A stretch of DNA of 41,882 bases from Prevotellaceae bacterium UBA4359 (GCA_002393555.1 DGSP01000071.1:1-41882), one strand, 5' to 3'; shown: positions 16,845-24,564, counted from the first letter of the stretch. Made by a program: numbers and translations. The notes: generated by a model not told the origin, from the sequence alone.

Positions 16845-16985
16845 GTTTAACAACCCTTTCAGAAAAAAGTTCTAAGCTCAGCGACAGCATGCAGACACAG
16901 CAAGGGCAGGGGCTAAAAGAAAAGCCCCTGCGCGGCTGTGGATGGAGGCTGAAGCATCTATCATACCGGCGTAAGCCGGTCGAAA
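16845..16985 (+). repeat. Conserved block downstream of VR1, copy 1 of 3
   Basis: Homologous to 22440-22586 and 24565-24707. It contains a 9-bp GC-rich hairpin (16906-16914 with 16923-16931, 8-base loop) and a second hairpin ACCGGC-GTAA-GCCGGT (16965-16980). In the first stem the loop-closing pair is T:A here but G:C in copies 2 and 3. DGR targets carry a GC-rich stretch and a hairpin just after the variable region, which these resemble. No T-run follows, so they are not obvious terminators. Confidence 0.8.
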
Positions 16986-16998
16986 ATTATTTGGAAAA

Positions 16999-17250
16999 AT
17001 GCAAATCAAGATATTCACCCTTCCAGTCTTGGCAGACATTAAGGACATGGACGAACTGAATCTCTTTCTTCGAGCCAACAAGGTGATTGACATCCGCAAG
17101 GAGCTTGCCATGGTGGACGGCAACCATTGCTGGACTTTTTGCATCACCTATATGCCCAGCGCCCATCCTGTTGAGGAACAGGCTTCCGCTACCCCCCTAC
17201 GTCCTACGCCGTTGCGCATGCAAATTGTCTTCCACTCCAATTGCAATTGA
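16999..17250 (+). pseudogene. Truncated DGR-accessory-like (HRDC-protein N-terminus) remnant
   Basis: The frame begins MQIKIFTLPVLADIKDMDEL and continues NLFLRANKVIDIRKEL... WTFCITYM to about residue 53. From memory, this matches the N-terminus of the HRDC-domain accessory proteins encoded between target gene and reverse transcriptase in Bacteroidales DGR cassettes. After residue ~55 the similarity stops, and the frame runs into palindromic repeat DNA (17195-17280) and ends at 17250; the HRDC half is absent. Its position right after the VR1 hairpins is where such a gene is expected. The identification is not verified by a search. Confidence 0.55.
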
Positions 17251-17280
17251 TGCGCCGTTGCTATTGCAATTTGCACGGGC
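17195..17280. repeat. Imperfect palindromic repeat, copy A
   Basis: The segment starting CCCCCCTACGTCCTACGCCG resembles 41597-41635 and contains inverted GCAAATTG/CAATTGC words. It interrupts the HRDC-like remnant. No genes are seen in it. Confidence 0.5.
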
Positions 17281-17326
17281 AGTCACTCTGAGGGGTTTTT
17301 CCGTGGCGAAAAATGAGAAACAGGGC

Positions 17327-17361
17327 TTTCATCATCTGTCGAGGGTGTTTCATCCGATGAA
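17327..17361 (+). promoter_or_regulatory. Predicted operator of the kinase operon
   Basis: TTTCATC at 17327 and again at 17348, exactly 21 bases apart. The second begins the dyad TTCATC-C-GATGAA (17349-17361). The layout is the same as at 14785-14820, placing both plus-strand promoters in one predicted regulon. Confidence 0.6.
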
Positions 17362-17371
17362 GCCCCAAAAA

Positions 17372-17403
17372 TTTGGATGGGGAAGAAAGATGGTGTACCT
17401 TTG
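17372..17403 (+). promoter_or_regulatory. -33/-7 promoter of the FHA-PP2C-kinase operon
   Basis: TTTG (17372-17375) and TACCTTTG (17396-17403) with a 20-base spacer. The transcript would start about 35 bases upstream of the ATG at 17446 and probably covers 17446-22439, perhaps to 24564. Confidence 0.75.
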
Positions 17404-17445
17404 CACCAGATAAACCAATTATTCACTCTTAAAACCTTAACGACT

Positions 17446-18447
17446 ATGTATCCGAACAATGACGACACGCTGAATGCAGGAACCCAGAATGCAGCTCAGC
17501 CCAACGAGACCACAAACGAAGTGAAGAACACGCAGGAAGGCAAGAAGGTGAACCTGAAAGATGCCGCCACTTTCGTGGCTGGCGGAGTGGCCGGTGCTGG
17601 TGCATCGGTGGCGGCCAATGCTTTTGCCAGCATGTCTGATGACCCCGCAACTGCAGAAAATGCCGAAGAACTTGTGGCTGAAGAATCAGTGGAGGAAGCC
17701 CCTGCTGCTGCATCCCAATCCAAGCCCCAACCTGCTCCTGCTCCCGAACCAGCCAAGGAAGAGGCGACGGAAACACCCCGCCAGCCTGAACAACCCTCTG
17801 ACCCCAGAGTCATTCCGGCATCCCATACCACGACAACGGCTGAGGAACCAGCCTTCTACCGTGAGAACGAGGTGAAGATAGAGAGCATCGAAACCCATCG
17901 CACCGATGAGGGCGACCTTGTTCACACCGCCACAGGAACCGTCAACGGTCATGAAGCCCGTTTTGTTGATGACGGACACGGCAATGTGGTGGGTTATGCT
18001 GTCGATGAAAACGACAACAGCGAGATAGATGAAAACGAGGTCGTACATGCAGAGAATCAGAATATCACCATGGGCAATCTGGCAGAACACATGGTGGAAG
18101 TGGAACCCACCCCTGCTCCCACACCCGCGGGGAACATCCAAGTGCTTGCCGTGGCAAACGATGTGGAAATGGATGGTCACACGGTCAATGTGGCTGTCAT
18201 TGCGCATGGCGAAACCACAGGGCTGATGATTGATGCCAATCAGAATGGCGAGGTGGATGTCATCGCAGTGGATGCAAACCATGATGACCATTATAGCGAA
18301 GACGAAACGGAAGTGGTGACAGATGCCCACATGCCCATGCCCACACAAGACGACGTGAGTCCTGACATGGCCAGCAACGGCGTGGCCGATGGAGGCGACC
18401 TGCCCGACTATTCCAACGACAGCGACATCACCATGTATGACGTATAA
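17446..18447 (+). CDS. Acidic low-complexity protein with EF-hand-like loops
   Basis: A 333-residue, very acidic protein of no recognised family. A Gly/Ala-rich hydrophobic stretch (~37-60, VAGGVAGAGASVAANAFA) could cross or insert in a membrane. A Pro/Glu/Ala-rich linker (~65-130) follows, then two related beta modules. Each ends in Asp-rich loops resembling calcium-binding repeats: DENDNSEIDENEV (~186-198) and DANQNGEVDVIAVDANHDD (~263-281). First gene of the operon, 22 bp before the FHA gene. The start is set by the promoter at 17396-17403, which excludes the Met at 17377. Possibly a scaffold or kinase substrate; this is inference. Confidence 0.75.
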   Translation: MYPNNDDTLNAGTQNAAQPNETTNEVKNTQEGKKVNLKDAATFVAGGVAGAGASVAANAFASMSDDPATAENAEELVAEESVEEAPAAASQSKPQPAPAPEPAKEEATETPRQPEQPSDPRVIPASHTTTTAEEPAFYRENEVKIESIETHRTDEGDLVHTATGTVNGHEARFVDDGHGNVVGYAVDENDNSEIDENEVVHAENQNITMGNLAEHMVEVEPTPAPTPAGNIQVLAVANDVEMDGHTVNVAVIAHGETTGLMIDANQNGEVDVIAVDANHDDHYSEDETEVVTDAHMPMPTQDDVSPDMASNGVADGGDLPDYSNDSDITMYDV

Positions 18448-18469
18448 TCTTTAAGCACTTCTTCGCCGT

Positions 18470-18913
18470 ATGAAAATAGCATTGAGATGCCCTTCCTGCA
18501 AGGGCGAGATACAGGTGGATTCAAAACCAGACTTGGAGGGCATGACCGCCGAATGTCCCCACTGCCACACCAAGCAGAAGATTGGCGACTACCTGCCCCG
18601 CTACAGCCTGAAGGTGGGCAACCGCAACTACCAACTGCACTTGGGCCGCCAGTGGGTGGGCCGCCAGAAGGAAGGCAACGATGCCGAGGTGCAGATACCC
18701 GACGAGAGCCGCTACATGAGTCGCAAGCATGCGGTGGTGGAACTGAAATGTACCTCCAGCGGCATCCGCTGCACCTTCGAGGAACACGGCAAGAACCCCA
18801 CCTCGCTGCAAGGTGTGGAACTCATCGAGGGCGACATCATCTATCTCAACATCAACGACTGCCTGCAACTGGGCGGGCAAAAAATGTACTTGGCCTATGA
18901 ATATCAGGATTAG
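18470..18913 (+). CDS. Zinc-ribbon/FHA phosphopeptide-binding protein
   Basis: A 147-residue cytoplasmic protein. The N-terminal zinc ribbon has CPSC (7-10) and CPHC (29-32). The FHA domain (~45-145) has WVGRQ (63-67), SRKHAVV (84-90) and GVELIEGDIIYL, keeping the Arg, Ser and His used to bind phosphothreonine. Its 3' end overlaps the PP2C gene by 17 bases, and two kinase genes follow in the same transcript, so it is the natural reader of their phosphorylation. The domain order is the reverse of the protein at 13347-13958. Confidence 0.85.
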   Translation: MKIALRCPSCKGEIQVDSKPDLEGMTAECPHCHTKQKIGDYLPRYSLKVGNRNYQLHLGRQWVGRQKEGNDAEVQIPDESRYMSRKHAVVELKCTSSGIRCTFEEHGKNPTSLQGVELIEGDIIYLNINDCLQLGGQKMYLAYEYQD

Positions 18914-19889
18914 CAAGCCTCTCTGCTTCGCCGAACTGGGGAAGAAAGAGAACCAGGAAGACTCACTCTTTCCTCGCGAGGGGAAAGCCACAGCCGAGAG
19001 CCGCATCCTCATGGTGTGTGACGGCATGGGCGGACACGAGCACGGAGAGGTGGCCAGCCGCTGTGTGGCCGACACCATCGGCCAGGCACTCTCCCCGCTC
19101 CCTCCCTGCTCAAGCGGCGAGATGCGCCGTCACTTTGAGGCGGCACTCGCTGCGGCCTATCAGGCACTCGACCAACTGGACACCACCCCGGCCACAGCCC
19201 GCAAGATGGGCACCACGCTCACCCTCTTGGCGCGCTGCACCGACGGCATCCTCGTGGCCCACATCGGCGACAGCCGCGTCTATCAGTTGCGGCCAGGCGA
19301 AGGTGTGGTGTTCCAGACCCACGACCACTCGCTGCTCAACGACCTCCTGGCCTCGGGCGAACTCGACGAGAAGGAGGCCCGCAACTTCAACCAGAAAAAC
19401 GTCATCACCCGTGCCGTGATGCCCCATCAGGAGTATCCCTCCAAAGCCTCCTACAAGGTCATCACTGACATCCGCAAGGGCGACCTCTTCTTCCTCTGCT
19501 GCGACGGCATTGTGGAACAACTGGACAACAGCGACCTCACCGCCATCCTGCTCACCAACGAGCCTCTTCAGCACCGGCTCGGCATGCTGAAGAAGGAGTG
19601 TGCCAGACGGGAAACCCGCGACAACCACTCCTGCTATGCCGTGGAGGTGGAGGCCGTGGAGGGAGTGGGTGTGAGGGAGGAACACCCGGCCGCCACGACT
19701 GTAGAGGTGCAGCCGAGACCGTCTTCCCCTCTGCGGCGATGGCTCTGGTGGCTCATTGCGGGTGTGGCTGTTCTGCTGGCCTTGGTGGTGTGGAAAAGCA
19801 AGTCCTCGGGGTCGGCAAACCATGAAGAAAAACAGAAAGTGGAACAGGCTCCCGCTGTGCAGGGAACCATTCAAAGAAACAAGAACTGA
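18897..19889 (+). CDS. PP2C-family Ser/Thr phosphatase with C-terminal membrane anchor
   Basis: A 330-residue protein. PP2C motifs in order: NQEDS (19-23), CDGMGGHEHGE (41-51, metal-binding Asp), MGTTLTLL, HIGDSRVYQL, CCDGIVE and DNHSCYAVEVE (last metal-binding Asp). After the catalytic domain (~250 residues) come a Pro-rich linker and one membrane span (RWLWWLIAGVAVLLALVVW, ~281-299). It should remove phosphates placed by the adjacent kinases. The ATG at 18897 is chosen because the catalytic domain begins there (ISKPLCFAELG), although the frame is open to 18813. It ends two bases before the kinase start. Confidence 0.9.
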   Translation: MNIRISKPLCFAELGKKENQEDSLFPREGKATAESRILMVCDGMGGHEHGEVASRCVADTIGQALSPLPPCSSGEMRRHFEAALAAAYQALDQLDTTPATARKMGTTLTLLARCTDGILVAHIGDSRVYQLRPGEGVVFQTHDHSLLNDLLASGELDEKEARNFNQKNVITRAVMPHQEYPSKASYKVITDIRKGDLFFLCCDGIVEQLDNSDLTAILLTNEPLQHRLGMLKKECARRETRDNHSCYAVEVEAVEGVGVREEHPAATTVEVQPRPSSPLRRWLWWLIAGVAVLLALVVWKSKSSGSANHEEKQKVEQAPAVQGTIQRNKN

Positions 19890-19891
19890 CT

Positions 19892-21463
19892 ATGGAAGAC
19901 AAGCAAATAGACAAGGAAGGCATGCTGCCTGTGGGCACCACGCTTTCCAACGGAAAATACAAGGTGGAAACCTATCTCTCGTCGGGCGGCTTCGGCAACA
20001 CCTACGTGGCCATCGACACAGCCTTCGACGAGCGGGTGGCCATCAAGGAACTCTACATCAAGGGAGTGTGCGGACGCTTGGCTGACAGTGCCAGCATCTC
20101 CATCAGCCTGACGGAGAACCAGCGCACCTTCGCCGCCCAGCAAGAAAAGTTCAGGAAAGAGGCACGGCGACTGCGCAAGTTGGTCAATCCCCACATCATC
20201 CGTGTGCATGACCTCTTCGACGAGAACGGCACCTCCTACTATGTGATGGACCTGGTGGATGGCGAAAGCCTCTCCCAGCGCCTGAAGCGAACTGGCAAGC
20301 CCATGACCGAGCAGGAACTGATGCTCATCCTGCCCCAGGTGCTCGATGCCCTCGAAACCGTGCATGCAGAAGGCATCCACCACCTCGACCTCAAGCCTGC
20401 CAACATCATGCTCGACCGCAAGGGTAATGCCCTGCTCATCGACTTCGGGGCCAGCAAGCAGTTGCGCAACAGCGACGGCAACTCCCTCTCCACCTCCTCG
20501 GCCCTGGCCTACACGCCCGGCTTTGCCCCTTCCGAACAGATGGAACAGAACATCGAGAAGTTCGGCCCTTGGACCGACCTCTATGCCTTGGGTGCCACGA
20601 TGTACAACCTGCTCACCCGAAACCAACCGCCCTCACCCTCCGACATCGACGAGGATGCCGAGGCGGCTCTGCCCATGCCAGCCACCATCTCCAAAAAGAC
20701 GCGCGACCTCATCTTCTGGCTCATGAAACCCAACCGCAAGATGCGTCCGCAGAGCGTGGCCGACGTGAAGCAGTTCTTGGTGGAGGTGCCTACTCGGCAG
20801 CCACAAGCCGAGAAACCGAAGGAAGCCCCAAAACCATCGGACGAAAAAGACGACACGCTGCTGAAAGGCGGAAAGTCAAAAGGGGGGACATCATCGTCTG
20901 ACTCCAAGAAGAAAGGCGGAGAGAATGGTGGCGGCAAGAAAGGCATGACCTATCTGGTGGCGGTGATTGCCGTGGTGCTGATTGGCGGCGGAGTGGCTGC
21001 ACTCAGCCAGTCTCGGTGTGGCGGAAGGAACGAACGGGCTGGGTTGGACACATTGGACACAACGACGGTGGACACGATGGCTACTTATGTTACTGACCAA
21101 AAAATCGCCGTGGAAAATGGCCCGGAGAACATGCGCACCTACACCTACACAGGCAACGTGGATGCCGAAGGTCTGCCACAGGGTGAGGGTAAGGCTCAGT
21201 TTGCTGCCTACGGCAACATCCCTGCTGCCACCTACGAGGGTCACTTTGTGGATGGCATCTGCACGGGACAAGGCAAACTCGTCTTCACCTCGGGCGACTC
21301 CTTCGAGGGCATTCTCGATGGCGGATTCTACAAGGAGGGCATCTACCGCCTCTCCGACGGCAGTTACTTCCAAGGCACGTTCAAGTCGGGCAGCCCATGG
21401 AGCGGCACCTGGTACAATGCCAGCGGACAGAAGGACGGAAGTGTGAAGGATGGAAAGGAATAA
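19892..21463 (+). CDS. Transmembrane Ser/Thr kinase with C-terminal MORN repeats
   Basis: A 523-residue Hanks-type kinase. Gly loop SGGFGNTY (31-38), Lys52 in VAIKEL, HLDLKPAN (164-171, a non-RD variant with Leu before Asp166), DFG 184-186, and PSEQ at 213-216 in place of APE. A charged Gly/Lys linker (~300-350) leads to one membrane span (~352-371). The outer part (~415-510) has MORN-like repeats (YTGNVDAEGLPQGEGKA, YEGHFVDGICTGQGKL, FEGILDGGFYKEG, YFQGTFKSG). It probably phosphorylates the FHA ligand and is opposed by the PP2C gene just upstream. The kinase domain is closely related to that at 22648, suggesting duplication. Confidence 0.9.
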   Translation: MEDKQIDKEGMLPVGTTLSNGKYKVETYLSSGGFGNTYVAIDTAFDERVAIKELYIKGVCGRLADSASISISLTENQRTFAAQQEKFRKEARRLRKLVNPHIIRVHDLFDENGTSYYVMDLVDGESLSQRLKRTGKPMTEQELMLILPQVLDALETVHAEGIHHLDLKPANIMLDRKGNALLIDFGASKQLRNSDGNSLSTSSALAYTPGFAPSEQMEQNIEKFGPWTDLYALGATMYNLLTRNQPPSPSDIDEDAEAALPMPATISKKTRDLIFWLMKPNRKMRPQSVADVKQFLVEVPTRQPQAEKPKEAPKPSDEKDDTLLKGGKSKGGTSSSDSKKKGGENGGGKKGMTYLVAVIAVVLIGGGVAALSQSRCGGRNERAGLDTLDTTTVDTMATYVTDQKIAVENGPENMRTYTYTGNVDAEGLPQGEGKAQFAAYGNIPAATYEGHFVDGICTGQGKLVFTSGDSFEGILDGGFYKEGIYRLSDGSYFQGTFKSGSPWSGTWYNASGQKDGSVKDGKE

Positions 21464-21482
21464 TAAGAAACATGATGAAACC

Positions 21483-22439
21483 ATGAAACAGAAACTGATT
21501 TTACTCATTTTGTTCTGCCTCTGCACATTGGGTGTGGCAGCACAAGGCGTGGTGACACGACAAAAGCCACGTCAGAACACCACCACACAGCAGACCACAC
21601 CAAGCAAGCCTCGGCAGAACACGCAGCAGCGGCAGAAGCCCAGGCAGCAGACGCAGGCAAGGCCACAGAACAGCGGAACGACAAGCAGCAGGGCTACCTC
21701 TGCCACCGTGACCCGTTCGGGCGACAACATGGTGCTCTCTGTCGGTGGTGTGAATTATACGATGGTGTATGTTCAGGGGGGCACGTTCACGATGGGCGCG
21801 ACGAGTGAGCAGGGCAGCGATGCGGAGAGTTACGAGAAGCCCGTCCACTCCGTGACCTTGAGCAGCTACTACATGGGCGAGACTGAGGTGACTCAGGCGT
21901 TGTGGCAGGCTGTGATGGGCAGTTTGCCCTCTGGCATATCCTCTTACTCTTATGACTTGAAAGGCTCCCAACGCCCTGTTTGCTATGTAAGCTGGGAGGA
22001 CTGCCAGACGTTCATCAGCCGTTTGAACTCTTTGACTGGCCAGCAGTTCCACCTGCCGACCGAGGCTCAATGGGAGTATGCCGCACGAGGTGGCAACAAG
22101 AGCCGAGGCTACAAGTACAGCGGCAGCAGCGATGTAGGCTCCGTGGCTTGGTACACCGACAACACCAACGACAAAGGTTCGCACAACGTCAAGACCAAGT
22201 CTCCCAACGAATTGGGCCTCTACGACATGTCTGGCAACGTGTGGGAGTGGTGCCAGGACAGGTACGGCTCCTACAGCAGCGGTTCCCAGACGAACCCTAC
22301 AGGCGCATCCAGTGGGTCTAGCCGCGTGCGCCGTGGTGGCAGTTGGCTCAACTTCGCGAGGGTCTGCCGCGTGTCGTACCGTGACTACTACGCCCCGTCG
22401 CACGACTACTTCAACCTCGGGCTGCGCCTCGCCCTCTGA
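21483..22439 (+). CDS. Exported FGE-fold (SUMF1-like) protein with variable C-terminus VR2
   Basis: A 318-residue paralogue of 15876-16844. It has a signal peptide (MKQKLILLILFCLCTLGVAA), a repetitive Gln/Thr/Arg/Lys linker (~22-75) and a full FGE domain (MVYVQGGTFTMGATSEQG, YYMGETEVTQ, LPTEAQWEYAARGG, PNELGLYDMSGNVWEW, RRGGSW). Residues ~280-318 are variable. The start is the ATG at 21483, where the signal begins; the frame is open from 21450. It sits 19 bp after the MORN kinase, so its product may be the periplasmic or surface partner of that kinase, as TagR is for PpkA in type VI secretion. That partnership is inferred. Confidence 0.88.
   Translation: MKQKLILLILFCLCTLGVAAQGVVTRQKPRQNTTTQQTTPSKPRQNTQQRQKPRQQTQARPQNSGTTSSRATSATVTRSGDNMVLSVGGVNYTMVYVQGGTFTMGATSEQGSDAESYEKPVHSVTLSSYYMGETEVTQALWQAVMGSLPSGISSYSYDLKGSQRPVCYVSWEDCQTFISRLNSLTGQQFHLPTEAQWEYAARGGNKSRGYKYSGSSDVGSVAWYTDNTNDKGSHNVKTKSPNELGLYDMSGNVWEWCQDRYGSYSSGSQTNPTGASSGSSRVRRGGSWLNFARVCRVSYRDYYAPSHDYFNLGLRLAL
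22320..22415 (+). other. DGR-type variable region VR2
   Basis: Same 15 NNC columns as VR1 and VR3. VR2 has Ser, Arg, Leu, Asn, Phe, Val, Tyr, Asp, Tyr, Tyr, His, Asp, Tyr, Phe, Asn, rich in aromatic and polar residues as expected for diversified lectin-fold binding sites. The flanking codons are unchanged. Confidence 0.85.
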
Positions 22440-22586
22440 GTTTCACAACCCTTTCAGGAAAAGAGTTCTAAGTTCAGCGACAGCATGCAGACACAGCCAG
22501 TGGCAGGGGCGCAACGGAGTCGCCCCTGCACGGCTGTGGATGCATGCTTGAGTCTCTATCATACCGGCGTTAGCCGGTCGAAAAGT
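22440..22586 (+). repeat. Conserved block downstream of VR2, copy 2 of 3
   Basis: Homologous to 16845-16985. GC-rich hairpin 22503-22511 with 22521-22529 (9 bp, 9-base loop); second hairpin ACCGGC-GTTA-GCCGGT at 22563-22578. The loop-closing pair of the first stem is G:C, a compensated change relative to copy 1. Confidence 0.8.
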
Positions 22587-22647
22587 GGAGGGTGACTACA
22601 CATTTTTGCTCCATTTTTTGTGTAATGACGTAAAATGAATCCGAAAT

Positions 22648-24564
22648 ATGATGGATGAACAGATGATGACAAAGGAAGGCATGCTGCCCAAGGGGTGTAT
22701 GCTTTACAATGGAAAGTACAGGGTGGAAAGCTATCTGGCATCGGGTGGCTTCGGCAACACCTATATGGCCACTGACACGGTCTTCAACGAGAAGGTGGTT
22801 GTCAAGGAACTCTATGTGAGAGGCATGTGCGGACGTGAACCAGACCATTTGAACATCTCCATCAGCCTGACAGAGAACAAGGAAACTTTCACCGCCCTGC
22901 AACGCCGTTTTAAGCGCGAAGCCACCATTTTACGAAAGTTGATACACCCACACATCGTCCGTGTGCTCGACCTCTTCGACGAGAACGGAACGTCCTACTA
23001 TGTGATGGATCTGGTGGATGGCGAAAGCCTCTCCCAGCGCATGAAGCGCACGGGGAAGCCCATGACGGAGCAGGAAGTGATGCCTCTCCTGCGGCAAGTG
23101 CTCGATGCCCTCGAAGCCGTGCATGCGGCCAGCATCTGGCACCTCGACCTCAAACCAGCCAACATCATGCTCGACCGCAAGGGTAACGCCCTGCTCATCG
23201 ACTTTGGGGCCAGTAAGCAGTTGCGCAGTCAGGACGGCAACTCCCTGTCTCTCTCTTCGGCATTGGCCTATACGCCAGGCTTTGCCTCGCCCGAACAGAT
23301 GGAGCAGAGCCTTGAACGGTTCGGGGCTTGGACAGACCTCTACTCTCTGGGTGCCACGCTCTACAACCTGCTCACCACACATCAACCCCCTTCACCCTCC
23401 GAGATTGTGGAGGATGCCCATGAGGCACTTCGCTTGCCTTCCTCGGTGTCGAAGCAGATGGGCGACCTTGTTCTCTGGCTGATGAAGCCCAACCGCAAGG
23501 AACGCCCACAGAGTGTGGCAGACGTGAAGAAGTTCTTGAGAGAAAAGCCTGTTCAGCCATCCCTACATCGGCCTGTACAGCCATCCCAACCTCGGCCTAT
23601 TCAGTCTCCACCTGTTTCTCCTCAACCCCATAAGTCCGAGGCTGATGATGGGGATACCGTGATGAAGGGAGGAAAAAACACCCAAGAGCCATATAGGCAG
23701 ACGCATGTTTCGCAGGAAACGAGGGATGTCAATAAGAAACAGATGCTCTATTGGCTGACAGCACTGGCTGTGGTGTGTATAGTTATTGGCGCGCTGGTAA
23801 CTGGTATGCAGCAGTGTAGTGGTGTCCAGCAAGCCATCACTCCCACCACGGCTACCGTGACCCGTTCGGGTGACAATCTTATTCTTACGGTCGGTGATGT
23901 GACTTACACCATGGTGCATGTGGAGGGCGGCACGTTCACGATGGGTGCGACGAGCGAGCAGGGTGGCGATGCTGATGATGACGAGAAGCCCACTCACAGC
24001 GTGACCTTGAGCAGTTACTACATGGGCGAGACGGAGGTGACGCAAGACCTTTGGCAGGCCGTGATGGGTAGCAACCCCTCCCATTTTAAGGGGGATAGTT
24101 TCCCTGTGGAACAGGTGAGTTGGGAGGACTGCCAGACGTTCGTTGACCGCCTGAACTCGCTGACCGGGCAGCAGTTCCATCTGCCCACGGAGGCGCAGTG
24201 GGAGTATGCCGCTCGTGGTGGCACAAAGAGTCGAGGCTACAAGTACATCGGCTGCAACGACATCGGCTCTGGGGCGTGGTACGGCTTCAACAATAGTTCG
24301 AAAACGCATCCTGTGAAGACGAAACAGCCCAACGAGTTGGGTCTCTACGATATGCCTGGCAACGTTAGCGAGTGGTGCTCCGACTGGTATGGCTCCTACA
24401 GCAGCGGTCCTCAGACGAACCCTACAGGCGCATCCAGTGGGTCTGACCGCGTGATCCGTGGGGGCAGCTGGCGCAACATCGCGAGGATCTGCCGCTCGTC
24501 GATTCGTGACAACGGCACCCCGTCGCACCGCAGCAGCAACCTCGGGCTGCGCCTGTCCCTCTGA
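22648..24564 (+). CDS. Receptor-like Ser/Thr kinase fused to an FGE-fold domain with variable region VR3
   Basis: A 638-residue fusion. The cytoplasmic kinase has SGGFGNTY (32-39), Lys53 in VVKEL, HLDLKPAN (165-172), DFG 185-187 and SPEQ 214-217. A Pro/Gln-rich juxtamembrane linker (~300-365) leads to one membrane span (YWLTALAVVCIVIGALVTG, ~368-386). The extracytoplasmic FGE domain (~402-638) has MVHVEGGTFTMGATSEQG, YYMGETEVTQ, LPTEAQWEYAARGG, PNELGLYDMPGNVSEW and RGGSW. Its last ~39 residues are VR3. It unites in one chain what the kinase at 19892 and the FGE protein at 21483 supply separately. A Met at residue 7 is an alternative start. Confidence 0.9.
   Translation: MMDEQMMTKEGMLPKGCMLYNGKYRVESYLASGGFGNTYMATDTVFNEKVVVKELYVRGMCGREPDHLNISISLTENKETFTALQRRFKREATILRKLIHPHIVRVLDLFDENGTSYYVMDLVDGESLSQRMKRTGKPMTEQEVMPLLRQVLDALEAVHAASIWHLDLKPANIMLDRKGNALLIDFGASKQLRSQDGNSLSLSSALAYTPGFASPEQMEQSLERFGAWTDLYSLGATLYNLLTTHQPPSPSEIVEDAHEALRLPSSVSKQMGDLVLWLMKPNRKERPQSVADVKKFLREKPVQPSLHRPVQPSQPRPIQSPPVSPQPHKSEADDGDTVMKGGKNTQEPYRQTHVSQETRDVNKKQMLYWLTALAVVCIVIGALVTGMQQCSGVQQAITPTTATVTRSGDNLILTVGDVTYTMVHVEGGTFTMGATSEQGGDADDDEKPTHSVTLSSYYMGETEVTQDLWQAVMGSNPSHFKGDSFPVEQVSWEDCQTFVDRLNSLTGQQFHLPTEAQWEYAARGGTKSRGYKYIGCNDIGSGAWYGFNNSSKTHPVKTKQPNELGLYDMPGNVSEWCSDWYGSYSSGPQTNPTGASSGSDRVIRGGSWRNIARICRSSIRDNGTPSHRSSNLGLRLSL
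24445..24540 (+). other. DGR-type variable region VR3
   Basis: The same columns as VR1 and VR2, here Asp, Ile, Arg, Asn, Ile, Ile, Ile, Asp, Asn, Gly, His, Arg, Ser, Ser, Asn. One column is ATT rather than NNC. A few non-NNC columns also differ (GTG to TCG, GCC to ACC, GCC to TCC), so ordinary divergence or a different template has also acted. Confidence 0.82.

Noticed and set aside
16906..16931. GC-rich hairpin as a plain terminator
   Set aside because: No T-run follows in any of the three copies, and the conserved sequence extends well beyond the stem, so a target-structure role fits better.
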